Assembly: GCA_013373205.1 (NCBI GenBank) | Contig: JABXIG010000007.1 | Location: 90,468-154,467, forward strand | Length of the DNA: 64,000 bases | Direction of reading: 5' to 3' | Origin: Methylocystaceae bacterium | GTDB lineage: Bacteria; Pseudomonadota; Alphaproteobacteria; Rhodospirillales; Terasakiellaceae | Shown: positions 17,467-28,088 of the stretch, one piece after another | Numbering within the stretch: position 1 is the first letter of the stretch | How the letters are laid out: each line of letters opens with the position of its first letter | Made by a program: the position numbers and the translations under genes | Notes under the pieces: model-generated | Told to the model about the DNA's origin: nothing | The model's database searches: none | Seen by the model: only the letters and a program-made list of their open reading frames with translations

Positions 17467-19314
17467 TTAAGCTAGTCCAAGACGCTCCAGCGTTTCGGAT
17501 GTCGGAACACCGTTCGCATCCCAACCACGGATTTGGTAATATTCCGGCAGCATCTTATCCAGACCACTGACCTTGCCCTTGGCAGGGCCTGTTTTCGCAG
17601 CATCTTTCATCAAGCGTTTAGGCAGATTGTCATCCTTGCCCGTAAAGCCTGCCGCCAGATTATACTGGCGTTCCATGTTCCAGATGCGCTCGCCTGCTTC
17701 GAGCATGGTTTCAACCGTCCACTCACCTTCACAAGCCGCACTGACTTGCGGGGCGATGTCTTCTAGGGACCAGGCAAATGTGGTGAAGATACAAAGACCG
17801 GAGCTATCCACAGCTGCTGTTGCATCCTGAAACGCCATCACAAGTCCAGCCTTTCCATCTGTTTCCAGCGGATCGGTTTTTTCGGGAATACCCAAAACTT
17901 CAGATGCCACAGTGTAGGAACGCAAATGACACGCGCCGCGGTTGGAGGTCGCGTAAGTTAAGCCCATACCCTGAATGCCACGGGCATCATAGGCCGGGAA
18001 TTCCTGCTTTTTAACCGACATGGACAGTTCCGGATGTCCGTATTTTTCACACAACCGTGCGGATCCCAAACCCAGTTCCGCACCGAAACCTTCACCTGTT
18101 GCCACGAGCTCGGCACAGTCGGTCAAAGCTTTGGCATTGCCGAATTTAAGCTCGATCCCACCTGTATGCTCGGTTGTCAGAACACCCATTTCAAACAGTT
18201 CCATTGCCGCCCCAACCGTTGCGCCAAAGGAAATGGGATCATAGCCCTGTTCATTACAGATAAACTGCGCAAAAGTGAGTGCTTCAATATCGTCCACCCC
18301 ACATTCAGACCCCAATGACCAGGCCGCTTCATATTCCAAACCGCCAGAGGCTTTTTGATATTGCGGGCGATCTTTGACGGTATAGTGTGTGCGTTCAATC
18401 GTTGAAACGCGCTGACAGGCAATGGTGCAGCCATAACAGGCCGCATTTGTCACCAGGTTTTTAGTGCCATCTGCACGCACTTCATGCATTTTTTCACCAG
18501 AAATATTGGCCGCACCTTCGAACTGAACATCCTTGAAGTTACGTGTCGGCATGGCACCCATTTCGTTGATGACATTCATCAACACTTGCGTGCCATAAGT
18601 CGGTAGCCCCTGACCAGTCACCGGATTTTCTGCCAGCACGACCTTGCCTGCATTAGTCGCTTCCATAAAGGCTGCGGGGTCATCCACGCTCACACCGCGT
18701 GTCCCACGGATCGCAACCGCTTTCAGATTTTTTGACCCCATCACGGTGCCCACACCTGATCGACCTGCTGCGCGGTCCATATCATTGACTACACAAGCGT
18801 ACATGACGCCTTTTTCACCAGATACACCAATAGAAGCCACGCGTGTTTGCGGGTCTTGCAAATCGGCCTTGATGCCTTCTTCTGTATCCCAACAGGATTT
18901 GCCCCAATATTTGGATGCATCCACAAGCTCGGCTTTCTCATCAATCAATTTCAGATAAACCGGTTTTTCAGATTTACCTTCAAAGATAATCATATCCCAT
19001 CCGGCATTCTTCATTTCATTACCAAAAAATCCACCAGAGTTTGAACAAGCAATCGCGCCCGTCAAAGCCCCCTTGGTCACCACGGTATAACGACCCGCTG
19101 TTGACGCGCATGTGCCTGTCAAAGGTCCGGTTGCCATGATCATTTTATTGTCAGGCGAAAGCGGATCCACTTTAGGGTCGGTTTCTTCAATGAAGTATTT
19201 CGTCGCCAGACCGCGCGAGCCGAGATATTTCTGCGCCCAGTCCATATTTAAATCTTCTGACATGCAGGTGCCTTTAGAAAGGTTCACCCGCAAAATTTTA
19301 CGTGCCCAAGACAT
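17467..19314 (-). CDS. Aldehyde:ferredoxin oxidoreductase family (tungsten/molybdopterin enzyme)
   Basis: Starts MSWARKILRVNLSKG; FIEETDPKVDPLSPDNKMIMATGPLTGTCASTAGRYTVVTKGALTG; GRSGVGTVMGSKNLKAVAIRGTRG; CYGCTIACQR; GLCIFTTF. Confidence 0.93.
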   Translation of the reverse strand: MSWARKILRVNLSKGTCMSEDLNMDWAQKYLGSRGLATKYFIEETDPKVDPLSPDNKMIMATGPLTGTCASTAGRYTVVTKGALTGAIACSNSGGFFGNEMKNAGWDMIIFEGKSEKPVYLKLIDEKAELVDASKYWGKSCWDTEEGIKADLQDPQTRVASIGVSGEKGVMYACVVNDMDRAAGRSGVGTVMGSKNLKAVAIRGTRGVSVDDPAAFMEATNAGKVVLAENPVTGQGLPTYGTQVLMNVINEMGAMPTRNFKDVQFEGAANISGEKMHEVRADGTKNLVTNAACYGCTIACQRVSTIERTHYTVKDRPQYQKASGGLEYEAAWSLGSECGVDDIEALTFAQFICNEQGYDPISFGATVGAAMELFEMGVLTTEHTGGIELKFGNAKALTDCAELVATGEGFGAELGLGSARLCEKYGHPELSMSVKKQEFPAYDARGIQGMGLTYATSNRGACHLRSYTVASEVLGIPEKTDPLETDGKAGLVMAFQDATAAVDSSGLCIFTTFAWSLEDIAPQVSAACEGEWTVETMLEAGERIWNMERQYNLAAGFTGKDDNLPKRLMKDAAKTGPAKGKVSGLDKMLPEYYQIRGWDANGVPTSETLERLGLA

Positions 19315-19335
19315 AATTAAACGCCCTCCCTTTCT

Positions 19336-19815
19336 TTAAGCTTCTGCTGCTGCGCCACTGTCGGTTTTCGCCGCCCAGTTACGCATTTTTTCTAATCCGG
19401 TCATGGATGCATCCACAAAGGTGATGGCATCTGTCGGACAGGCTGTTGCACATTTAGGATCACCGCCGCACAAGTCACATTTGGCGACTTTTCCGGTATC
19501 TGGCACATAGTTCACCGTGCCGAACGGACAGGCAATGGTACAGACCTTACAGCCCACACACGCACTGTCTGCCACAACTTTGGCCCCCGTGGCCGCATCA
19601 TAAGAGATGGCCTCCACCGGACAGGCCTGCATACACCAGGCTTCTGAACATTGCGTACAGGTATAAGGCACAAAACGGCCTTCGTCGTGAAATTTAAAAA
19701 CTTTTATCCGTGATTTGGATGGGTTAAATGTGCCTGTATGTTCAAACGAGCAGGCAACCTCGCATTGCAGACAGCCCGTACACTTATCTGCATTGATATT
19801 TAGCGCTTTTTGCAT
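19336..19815 (-). CDS. Multi-[4Fe-4S] ferredoxin-like electron-transfer subunit, AOR partner
   Basis: CTGCLQCEVACSF, CTQCSEAWCMQACPVEAI, CVGCKVCTIACPFG, CDLCGGDPKCATACPTDAI. Confidence 0.9.
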   Translation of the reverse strand: MQKALNINADKCTGCLQCEVACSFEHTGTFNPSKSRIKVFKFHDEGRFVPYTCTQCSEAWCMQACPVEAISYDAATGAKVVADSACVGCKVCTIACPFGTVNYVPDTGKVAKCDLCGGDPKCATACPTDAITFVDASMTGLEKMRNWAAKTDSGAAAEA

Positions 19816-19956
19816 ATTTGTCGTCCCTTTGGTTTTAAGACTCCCTAACCTGCCCGAACCTTTGTTTTTTTTTAGGCTTTAAAGCGGGTCAGCTGACAAA
19901 TCTTATCATACAAAAAGCAGCAACCAAAATGAAACCTTTTGGTTTATATAGAAACT

Positions 19957-22758
19957 TTAATTTATACAGTCTTCTAGAAGGTATACTACAGAGCGATATG
20001 GAAACCCTGCTTTATCGGATAGACCAATCTCGCAGGTTCGTGACGTAGAATAACCTTCTTTGACACCCACAAGATCATCACATAAATGACGCAAGGCATA
20101 CGCGTTCAATTGCGGTTGAGTAAAGCCTTTATCCCCTGCAAAACCGCAACAGCCCACGCGCTCTGGCACAACCACTTCAGTGACGCAATGCTCCACAATG
20201 GTTCTGAGTTTAGCTTGCAAATCCATTTTCTGGGTGGAACAGGTCGCATGGACCGCGACTTTTCGATTTAGCTTCTTGATTGGTAGCTTATGAATAACAT
20301 GATCATGCAAAAATTCTGTGATGTCATAAAGCGATAGGCCCTCTTTCTGCATCGTCTTCATGCGAAATGTGCAAGGTGATGTATCAAAAACGATGGGATA
20401 TTTGCCATTTTCAGATGCTGTTAACAAGCTGACGGCCAGTTCCTGTGCCTTATGGTCTGCAACGTTTTGCAACCCTTTACTATCAAAAGGTTGCCCACAA
20501 CAAAGGTCTTTGACGTCCTCAGGATAGCGAACCGCAAAGCCCGCCTTTTCCAATACCTTATGGGTCACTTCGGGCAATGGTGTTTTCTTGTCATCCAGCC
20601 GGCTTGGTCCCATGGTGCGGCTGGCACAGCTTGGCAGATAAACCACCACATTGTCATCATCTGTCGAATTTTGACCTTTAAACGACGCTCCTGTCGGCAT
20701 CGCTGGGGTCCATTTCGGAAGTCGATTGCCGGATATTTTGCGAGCCGTTCCGCACATGTTGTCCATCAGTTTTGATCCCAAAAGCCCATGAGCGAAGTCT
20801 GCGGCTTTCAACCCGAAAGACGTCACATTCATCGCCGTGCCATAATGACCCGCAAACCATTGTCCAATTTTGCCGGCCCCATCACTGAGTTGACGTCCAC
20901 GCAGCATCTTGATCAAAGCACCTGTTTCAATCCCCACCGGACATGCGGTGGCACAAAGCCCACAAGCCGCACAGGTATCCATCCCCTGATAATCATAAAG
21001 GGTGCGAAGTTCTTTTGTTGTTTGCCCCAAGGCTTCACGCCGTGAAATCTCGCGCCAGCCGACAATACGTTGACGCGGTGACAGCGTGAGCCCCTTAGAC
21101 GGGCATTTGGGTTCGCAAAAACCGCATTCGATACATTTATCAACCATTTCTTCCGATGGCGGCAGCGGTTTCAAGTTTTTTAAATGGATATCTTTGTCGT
21201 CATTGATAATGACGCCGGGGTTTAATAGACCATTAGGATCAAACAAATTTTTGATCTGACGCATGAGTGTAAAAGCATCCACGCCCCATTCCATTTCCAC
21301 AAACGGGGCCATATTGCGCCCCGTTCCATGCTCCGCCTTGAGCGATCCATCGTATTTTTTGACCACCATCTCGCAGACCGCATCCATAAAGCGCGCATAG
21401 CGGTCCACTTCTTCCTGTGTATTGAAATCTTGCGTGAAGACAAAATGCAGATTGCCTTCCAACGCATGACCAAAAATGATCGCTTCATCATAGTGAAACT
21501 CTTTAAATAGCTTGTGTAGATCAACCACACCAGCCGCCAGATGTTCAATTGGGAAAGCGACATCTTCGATAATAACTGTCGTCCCTGTTTCGCGCATCGC
21601 CCCAACCAGCGGGAACAAACCCTTACGGATGGCCCAGTAGCGTGCGCAAACCTCTGCATCTTTTGAAAATTCAACAGGTTGGACTGTGTTGATATGTTGA
21701 ATGGACGCCGTCACCTCAGCAATCAAATAATCCAGTTCACCCCTGGTTTCTGCGCGCACTTCCACTAAAAGCGCAGTTGCATCCTCACCTAATTTTTTCA
21801 GAAAAGGAGGCATGCCAGCTTGGCCCTGAACAGATTTCAAGCCCGGACGATCCACCAGTTCAACGGCTGCCACCGGGGCCTTTTTCAAACATTGAACCGC
21901 TTTTGCTGCAATCTCGCAGCTGTCGAAATACACCATAGCCGATGCCTTATGAGCATGTTCGATGCAGGTGTCATAGGTGACTTCGGCAATAAAACCCAGC
22001 GTACCTTCCGAGCCGATCATCAGATGCTGTAAAATATCAATGGGATCAGTATAATCCACCAGCGCATTTAAACTGTAGCCGGTTGTGTTTTTGATCTTAA
22101 ACTTCTGTTTAATCCGACGACGCAGAACCTCGTTTTTTTTTGTCGCTTTCCCCAGATCAGACAAGGCAGACAACAAGTGAGAATGGGTTTGTTTAAAACT
22201 CTGAACAGACTGTTCATCGCCTGTATCCAACAATGTGCCATCCTGCAAAATTAGACGCATGCTCGACAAGGTGCGATAACTGTTCTGTGCCGTCCCGCAA
22301 CACATGCCGGAGGCGTTATTCGCCGCAATCCCACCAATTTTTGCCGCATTAATCGAGGCGGGATCGGGGCCGATCTTTTTACCGAAAGGGGCCAGCTTGG
22401 CATTGGCCTGCCCACCGACCACGCCCGGTTGCAGGCTGACTTTTAAATGATCGTCAGATAAAGAAAACCCGTTCCAATTATCCCCAAGCAAGCCCAACAC
22501 ACTATCGCTGACCGCTTGCCCTGACAGGCTGGTACCAGCCGCACGAAATGTGACGGGCGTATTTAATCTTTGACAGTGTGAAAGCAAAGTCTGAACGTCG
22601 GCTTCGCTTTCCACAATTACGACGATTTTTGGGATCAGCCGATAAAAGCTGCCGTCCGTTCCATAAGCCAAAGTTCGCAAAGGGTCCGTCACCACCCGTT
22701 CTTTGGGGAAGGTGCCTAAAAGACTGTCAAACAGCTCATTATAGGGCGGTGGCAGCAT
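19957..22758 (-). CDS. FAD-binding and Fe-S-binding oxidoreductase (D-lactate/glycolate/2-hydroxyacid dehydrogenase type)
   Basis: FAD_binding_4 FRAAGTSLSGQAVSD; KAEHGTGRNMAPFVE; ferredoxin motifs CIECGFCEPKCPSKG and CAACGLCATACPVGI; CCG-type CCGQPFDSKG and CCGFAGDKGF. ATG at 22758 preferred (GAGGAAA RBS). Confidence 0.88.
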   Translation of the reverse strand: MLPPPYNELFDSLLGTFPKERVVTDPLRTLAYGTDGSFYRLIPKIVVIVESEADVQTLLSHCQRLNTPVTFRAAGTSLSGQAVSDSVLGLLGDNWNGFSLSDDHLKVSLQPGVVGGQANAKLAPFGKKIGPDPASINAAKIGGIAANNASGMCCGTAQNSYRTLSSMRLILQDGTLLDTGDEQSVQSFKQTHSHLLSALSDLGKATKKNEVLRRRIKQKFKIKNTTGYSLNALVDYTDPIDILQHLMIGSEGTLGFIAEVTYDTCIEHAHKASAMVYFDSCEIAAKAVQCLKKAPVAAVELVDRPGLKSVQGQAGMPPFLKKLGEDATALLVEVRAETRGELDYLIAEVTASIQHINTVQPVEFSKDAEVCARYWAIRKGLFPLVGAMRETGTTVIIEDVAFPIEHLAAGVVDLHKLFKEFHYDEAIIFGHALEGNLHFVFTQDFNTQEEVDRYARFMDAVCEMVVKKYDGSLKAEHGTGRNMAPFVEMEWGVDAFTLMRQIKNLFDPNGLLNPGVIINDDKDIHLKNLKPLPPSEEMVDKCIECGFCEPKCPSKGLTLSPRQRIVGWREISRREALGQTTKELRTLYDYQGMDTCAACGLCATACPVGIETGALIKMLRGRQLSDGAGKIGQWFAGHYGTAMNVTSFGLKAADFAHGLLGSKLMDNMCGTARKISGNRLPKWTPAMPTGASFKGQNSTDDDNVVVYLPSCASRTMGPSRLDDKKTPLPEVTHKVLEKAGFAVRYPEDVKDLCCGQPFDSKGLQNVADHKAQELAVSLLTASENGKYPIVFDTSPCTFRMKTMQKEGLSLYDITEFLHDHVIHKLPIKKLNRKVAVHATCSTQKMDLQAKLRTIVEHCVTEVVVPERVGCCGFAGDKGFTQPQLNAYALRHLCDDLVGVKEGYSTSRTCEIGLSDKAGFPYRSVVYLLEDCIN

Positions 22759-23488
22759 AACTTTTTCCTCATAAACAAACCGTAGCAACGCGACCTTGGC
22801 TTTCAACCTATGTTCCAGTGAACAAGACGATTATTCAATCTACCTGATTTTTGCATCAAAACGGAAGTCCCCAATTTCAAGATCCCCGATAGATGACAAG
22901 CATCACCTTTTTTTGATCTTGCAGAGTATCTAATCGGCAAGACCGAATACCTGACAAAAAAGTGCAAATAATATTGTATTCAATCTAAGTTTTACCCCTT
23001 TTACTAGGCGAGGTTTCAACCAGTAGAGACTCACCAAAAAATGTTCTCTAAAAAGTAAAAAAATAGAATGCAAACAAATGCCTATAAAATTTACATAAAA
23101 TGCAATCTTTTCGATTCGCGCGCAAGCATTAGAAATACCTAAAGAAACAAAATAACTTTGCTCTCCCCCTCAGTTTTTGTCTTTTCGGCCAAAAATGGTG
23201 AATAATAAATTGATAAATAATCAGTTTTTAGAATTCTTAAAAACCTAAAGCCGAAAACTAAATACCTGACTAAAACACTAATTTAATTAATTAGCCTAAA
23301 AATTGAAAAACCATTATACTTATGTATAGCTCTATAAGGGGTTTTACCTATGTCGAATCTGAACTGATGAAGGTCAATATTTTAAGAAGCACTACGCCAG
23401 TTAATAGGCACATACTTGAGGGAAAATAAACCAAAGCTTCATAACTTTCAGAAAGAGGGATGAGACATAGACAATGTGAGGGTTGTCT

Positions 23489-26400
23489 ATGCTTGATAAT
23501 ATGAACGGATCTCAGGCGGGATCTGAAAACCAAATCGCACTTCAAGAAAGTGCGGGTCAAATTCAAATACCGAATGGGGTTGATCTCCACTCGGCTGTTT
23601 TTTTGCGTGATGGTTCAGACCTGCTGATCCAGACCAATGCGGGCGATCATTATGTCGCGCCCGGTTACTTTAATCACGATACATTGGCAGACCTAAACCT
23701 GCCGAATGGCCATACCCTCAGCGGCAGTACATTTGACGGCACTAGCGACATTAATGCCCAACATCAATTTGCACAGGTCGATATCCCCGGCCTTGAAGTT
23801 GCCCAAGCACAAATCAACACACAAGAAGTCGGCGCCCCCATCGGGACAGTCGATAATGTGGAAGGTGCGGTGTCCGTCACCCATGTGGATGGCACAACAG
23901 AATTCTTAAATGTCGGTGATAAAGTCTACCAAGGCGACGTTCTGGAAACAGAAACTGGCGCCGGTGTCGGGATCACACTGGCGGATACTTCCGTCTTTTC
24001 TTTAGGTGAAGAAGGCCAACTTGTACTGGATGAACTGGTTTACGATCCGGGCACACAAGATGGGTCTACCGTTATTTCCTTAGTGGAAGGGACCGCAAGT
24101 TTTGTCAGCGGTCAGATCGCCAAGATCAACCCGGATGCGGTCAGCATCACCACCCCGGTTGCGACCATCGGCATCCGCGGGACTAAAGTTTTTGTTGAAT
24201 ACAAAGAAGGTGAATTCAAAGCTGTCAACATGATCGAAACCACACTGGATGGGGAACAACCCGGCGAGATCGTGGTTTATGATATGAATGGTACGCCGAT
24301 TGGCTCCACCAACCAAGCCAATATCGGTTGGAGCTGGAACCCCACCTCCGGCGGCACCCCCACCCAACAGCAATTCACCAATGCGCAGCTTGAAAATCTA
24401 TCACGCGATGCGGTGCGAAACCTGCCTCAAAACCTTGTGGAAAAAGCAGTTGAGGCCCGCGAGATGGAGCAAATGCTGAAAGAAACAGCAGACATCGCAC
24501 GCGAAGAAGCCGTAAGCGCCAAAGAAGAAGCCCAACGTGCCGAAGAAGAAGCCGCCCTTGCTAAAGAACAGGCCTTACTTGCACAGGAAGAAGCCGAAAA
24601 GCTGCTGGCTATGGCTGCCAAGCAAGAAGCCCTGATGCAAGATGCACTGGAAGCCAAAGAGCAGGCCGAACTTGAAATGAAACTGGCTTTAGAAGCCGAA
24701 CAACGCGCTCTAGAAGCCTTGGCCGAAGCAGAACGTGCCCTTGAGGCCGAACGACTGGCCCGTGAAGCTGCCCGCGATGCCCATCAATTCAGCGTTGCTG
24801 CCATACAGGCAGCCGTTGAATATACAGGCTATGGTGTGAATGGCGGGACAGGACAGCAAGGTAATAAAGACACCAACGGCTATAAAAACATTGAAGTTGA
24901 AGTTAACAGTGCCTACGACACGGAAGAAACTGAAGTAAATAATACATTTACGCAAGAAACAGGTCTGGGCAATGACCAAATTATAAACGGGCAAACAGAT
25001 CAAACTGGCTCGGATCAAGAGACGGAATCAACAACAGATACCAGTTCGGATTCAGACACGGCCACAATAACGACAAGCCTCAATATATCGGGTACTGCCG
25101 TTGACGGGTATTTGTCTGGCTCAAAGGTCTTTTTGGACTTTAACAAAAACGGCATTATTGATGGCGACGAAAGCAACTATGTCGTTATTACTGATGAAAA
25201 CGGTAACTTCACCCTGAATTTTAATCTGTCCGCAAATCAGCAGGATTATGTTATTTCTGTGATCGAAGGAACAGATACCTCAACTAATGCAACTTTCTAT
25301 GGCTCGCTGCAGGCACCTAATGTCGAAGGCGTTTCGATCATCTCTCCGTTGACAACTTTGATGGCGAATGGGGTCAGTCAGTCTGACCTGCTGACCATGT
25401 TTGGCTTGGATGCAAATATCGATTTACTTAAGGATGATCCTGTTGAATTAGCCAAATCTGCTGACGGCACAACTGCCACAGCCTATTCAAAACTGGCTGC
25501 GGTTGGGGTTCAGCTCCAGAACATCATCATTCAGGCAGGGAATATCCTAGAAGGGGCGACTACGGGGACCTTAGAAAATTCTGTTGCCTCGCAAGTCTTT
25601 AAGACCATTGCGACACAAATTACAAACTCCGGTGGAACGTTGGATCTTAAAGATGCAACGCAATTGGGGAATGTCATCACACAAGCCGCACAGGACCTGC
25701 AAGATTCAGATCCCAACCTGACTGTGAACATCACCAATGTCAGTAATAATGCGACCGCAACAGCTAATCAGATCGTACAAACCAACAATAAAATTGATAC
25801 GGCCATTACAGAAGGTAAAACGGGTGACGCCCTTTTTACCGAGACGGCCAGTGCACAAAACGAAGCGTCCAACTTTGCTGAAACTGCAAAAACCGCTGTC
25901 AAAGACGGTGGCAATGTAAATGTTAATCCTGTTGCAGATGACAGCGTCACATTCACAACCAATGAAGATCAAAACATTGTCATTACAGCCTCGCAATTAC
26001 TTGGGGACTCGAGTGATTATAATGAAGATGTACTCTCCATCACGAACCTGAGCGTTCAAGGCAACAATGGGACGCTAACCCCAGTTCCCAGTGAAGGCTC
26101 CACAACAAGCTGGACATTCAGCCCTGCCGATAACTTCAATGGTGAGATTACTCTCTCCTATGATGTAAGCGATGGCACTGCAACTGACAGCACAACGGCT
26201 AAAATCACCGTCAATAGCGTAAACGATGCCCCTATCATTGGCAGATTTTCACTGGATGCGGGGACGGAGTATGAGAACTATACCCTGTCAGCGTCTGATA
26301 TTTTAGATAATGTAAGCGATATGGATGGGGACCCGCTCAGTTTGAACAGTGTGTCGAGCAATGATGAAACTGTGAATGTTGAAAATAACAATGATGGCAC

Positions 26401-28009
26401 ATGGACAATTACCTCGTCTGAAGAAGGGTTGAAAAACATCAACTTTGTCGTCAGCGATGGCACCACAACCACATCAGGCAGTACAGCAATCGACTTTGCC
26501 GATGTGAATAACACCCTGAGCAACGACAGCGCCGAAGTGACGGAAGATCGCAGTGTGACGATATCTGTTCTGGATAATGATACCATCCGCGACGGTGCAA
26601 CCATTACAGCCGTTGCAGGTTCTGAACATGGCAGTGTCACGATTGATGGGACGAACGTGGTTTATACCGCGACAAGCGATTATAGTGGTGGCGATACATT
26701 TTCTTACACCGTCACCGATGAAGATGGTGAAACACAGACCGCAACGGTGGATATCACTGTTTTAGCAGATGCAGATTCTGCAAACCTAAGCTTAAATATC
26801 GGCGCAGGTACAAAAGTATCCGTCGGCGGCCAAACAGAAACCGTGACAATCACACGTCTGAATTATAGCGACACCGACAACGGCTACACAATGACAGGAC
26901 AGGTCCGCTCAGGTCATACGCCGAGTGTTGATGCACTGACCAGTTTTAGTGATCCAGAATATGAGGCTAGCGGTATCGGTGTCACAGGCGACGAGTCAGG
27001 TCAACGCGAAGAAATTGGGTATTCAAATTATGCTGAAAGCGTGTTTGTCGATTTTGATACAGCTATTTCTTCGGTTGACGTGGCCTTTTCCTGGCTTCAT
27101 TCACGCGAAACAGCGGCTTATGAATTCTTCCTCAACGGTCAATCTGTTGGGACAGGAACTTACGCGGGGATCACCGACAAGGTGGATGACCCGATAACAA
27201 TTTCACCGACAAATAACTCAAGCTTTGATCAAGTCGTTTTCAAACCACAAGGTGTTGATGATGACTTCCTGATCAATTCCATCAGCTTTGAAAAAACCAC
27301 GAATTCAGAAACCTATGTGGACCTGCCGATTAGCCTTAATGCAACAGAAGGCGATAGTGACGGATCGGAAACACTTTCCAACGTTACCTTGTCCGGCATT
27401 CCTGACACAGCCGTTTTATATGTGGATGATGTCGCAGTCACCGTAACCAATGGCTCGGTTGAACTGTCCAATGATAATCTGGATAATATCAAAATCCGTG
27501 TCACCGATGATCAAGACAATTTTGATTTAACCGCCAAAATCACCTCAACAGATGGCAGTGACACCCAGATTACGACCACCAGCGTCAACGTGCCAGATTA
27601 CACATTTGGGGCTGACGGGGCGGATATTATACAAATTCAGTCTGGCAACGTCACCGTCAGTGGCGGGTCTGGCAGTGATACTCTACAACTGGAAGCCGGT
27701 TTTGACCCTAACTTTGTCAGTGACCATATTTCGCTCAGTTCTGTTGAAAACATTGATATGCTGACGGATACGGCGGCCAACAGCCTGACCATCGGGGCGA
27801 CCCAGCTCACAAGCGCTAATGATGATGGGAGCCTCGTGATTACCGGGGGCAGCAATGACATCCTGACCTTTGCTGAAGAAACGGGATGGGAAAAGGGGCA
27901 GGCCGTCTATAACGACTCACAAGAGGCCTATACCGTCTTCAGTTATAATCAAAATGACACATCCGCACAGGTTCAGGTCAGCCAAAACGTAACGGTAACA
28001 GGGTTCTAA
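23489..28009 (+). CDS. Large FecR-domain protein with Ala/Glu-rich coiled coil and cadherin-like repeats; predicted secreted/surface protein
   Basis: FecR-like VDNVEGAVSVTHVDGTTEFLNVGDKVYQGDVLET...ISLVEGTASFVSGQIAKINPDAVSITTPVATIGIRGTKVFVE; heptad-like EAREMEQMLKETADIAREEAVSAKEEA...; tandem-95-like NEDQNIVITASQLLGDSSDYNEDVLSITNLSV...NFNGEITLSYDVSDGT. ATG 23489 rather than TTG 23483. Confidence 0.85.
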   Translation: MLDNMNGSQAGSENQIALQESAGQIQIPNGVDLHSAVFLRDGSDLLIQTNAGDHYVAPGYFNHDTLADLNLPNGHTLSGSTFDGTSDINAQHQFAQVDIPGLEVAQAQINTQEVGAPIGTVDNVEGAVSVTHVDGTTEFLNVGDKVYQGDVLETETGAGVGITLADTSVFSLGEEGQLVLDELVYDPGTQDGSTVISLVEGTASFVSGQIAKINPDAVSITTPVATIGIRGTKVFVEYKEGEFKAVNMIETTLDGEQPGEIVVYDMNGTPIGSTNQANIGWSWNPTSGGTPTQQQFTNAQLENLSRDAVRNLPQNLVEKAVEAREMEQMLKETADIAREEAVSAKEEAQRAEEEAALAKEQALLAQEEAEKLLAMAAKQEALMQDALEAKEQAELEMKLALEAEQRALEALAEAERALEAERLAREAARDAHQFSVAAIQAAVEYTGYGVNGGTGQQGNKDTNGYKNIEVEVNSAYDTEETEVNNTFTQETGLGNDQIINGQTDQTGSDQETESTTDTSSDSDTATITTSLNISGTAVDGYLSGSKVFLDFNKNGIIDGDESNYVVITDENGNFTLNFNLSANQQDYVISVIEGTDTSTNATFYGSLQAPNVEGVSIISPLTTLMANGVSQSDLLTMFGLDANIDLLKDDPVELAKSADGTTATAYSKLAAVGVQLQNIIIQAGNILEGATTGTLENSVASQVFKTIATQITNSGGTLDLKDATQLGNVITQAAQDLQDSDPNLTVNITNVSNNATATANQIVQTNNKIDTAITEGKTGDALFTETASAQNEASNFAETAKTAVKDGGNVNVNPVADDSVTFTTNEDQNIVITASQLLGDSSDYNEDVLSITNLSVQGNNGTLTPVPSEGSTTSWTFSPADNFNGEITLSYDVSDGTATDSTTAKITVNSVNDAPIIGRFSLDAGTEYENYTLSASDILDNVSDMDGDPLSLNSVSSNDETVNVENNNDGTWTITSSEEGLKNINFVVSDGTTTTSGSTAIDFADVNNTLSNDSAEVTEDRSVTISVLDNDTIRDGATITAVAGSEHGSVTIDGTNVVYTATSDYSGGDTFSYTVTDEDGETQTATVDITVLADADSANLSLNIGAGTKVSVGGQTETVTITRLNYSDTDNGYTMTGQVRSGHTPSVDALTSFSDPEYEASGIGVTGDESGQREEIGYSNYAESVFVDFDTAISSVDVAFSWLHSRETAAYEFFLNGQSVGTGTYAGITDKVDDPITISPTNNSSFDQVVFKPQGVDDDFLINSISFEKTTNSETYVDLPISLNATEGDSDGSETLSNVTLSGIPDTAVLYVDDVAVTVTNGSVELSNDNLDNIKIRVTDDQDNFDLTAKITSTDGSDTQITTTSVNVPDYTFGADGADIIQIQSGNVTVSGGSGSDTLQLEAGFDPNFVSDHISLSSVENIDMLTDTAANSLTIGATQLTSANDDGSLVITGGSNDILTFAEETGWEKGQAVYNDSQEAYTVFSYNQNDTSAQVQVSQNVTVTGF

Positions 28010-28088
28010 GCTTTAAATTGAAGTGATTTTTGGATTACAGCTACTTGCTACTGTATGGAAAGATGATTAAGCTGTTTTTAAGATAATT

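Noticed and set aside
19888-19897. GTCAGCTGAC 10-bp palindrome upstream of the AOR ferredoxin
   Set aside because: Short palindrome expected by chance; no matching regulator or second copy seen
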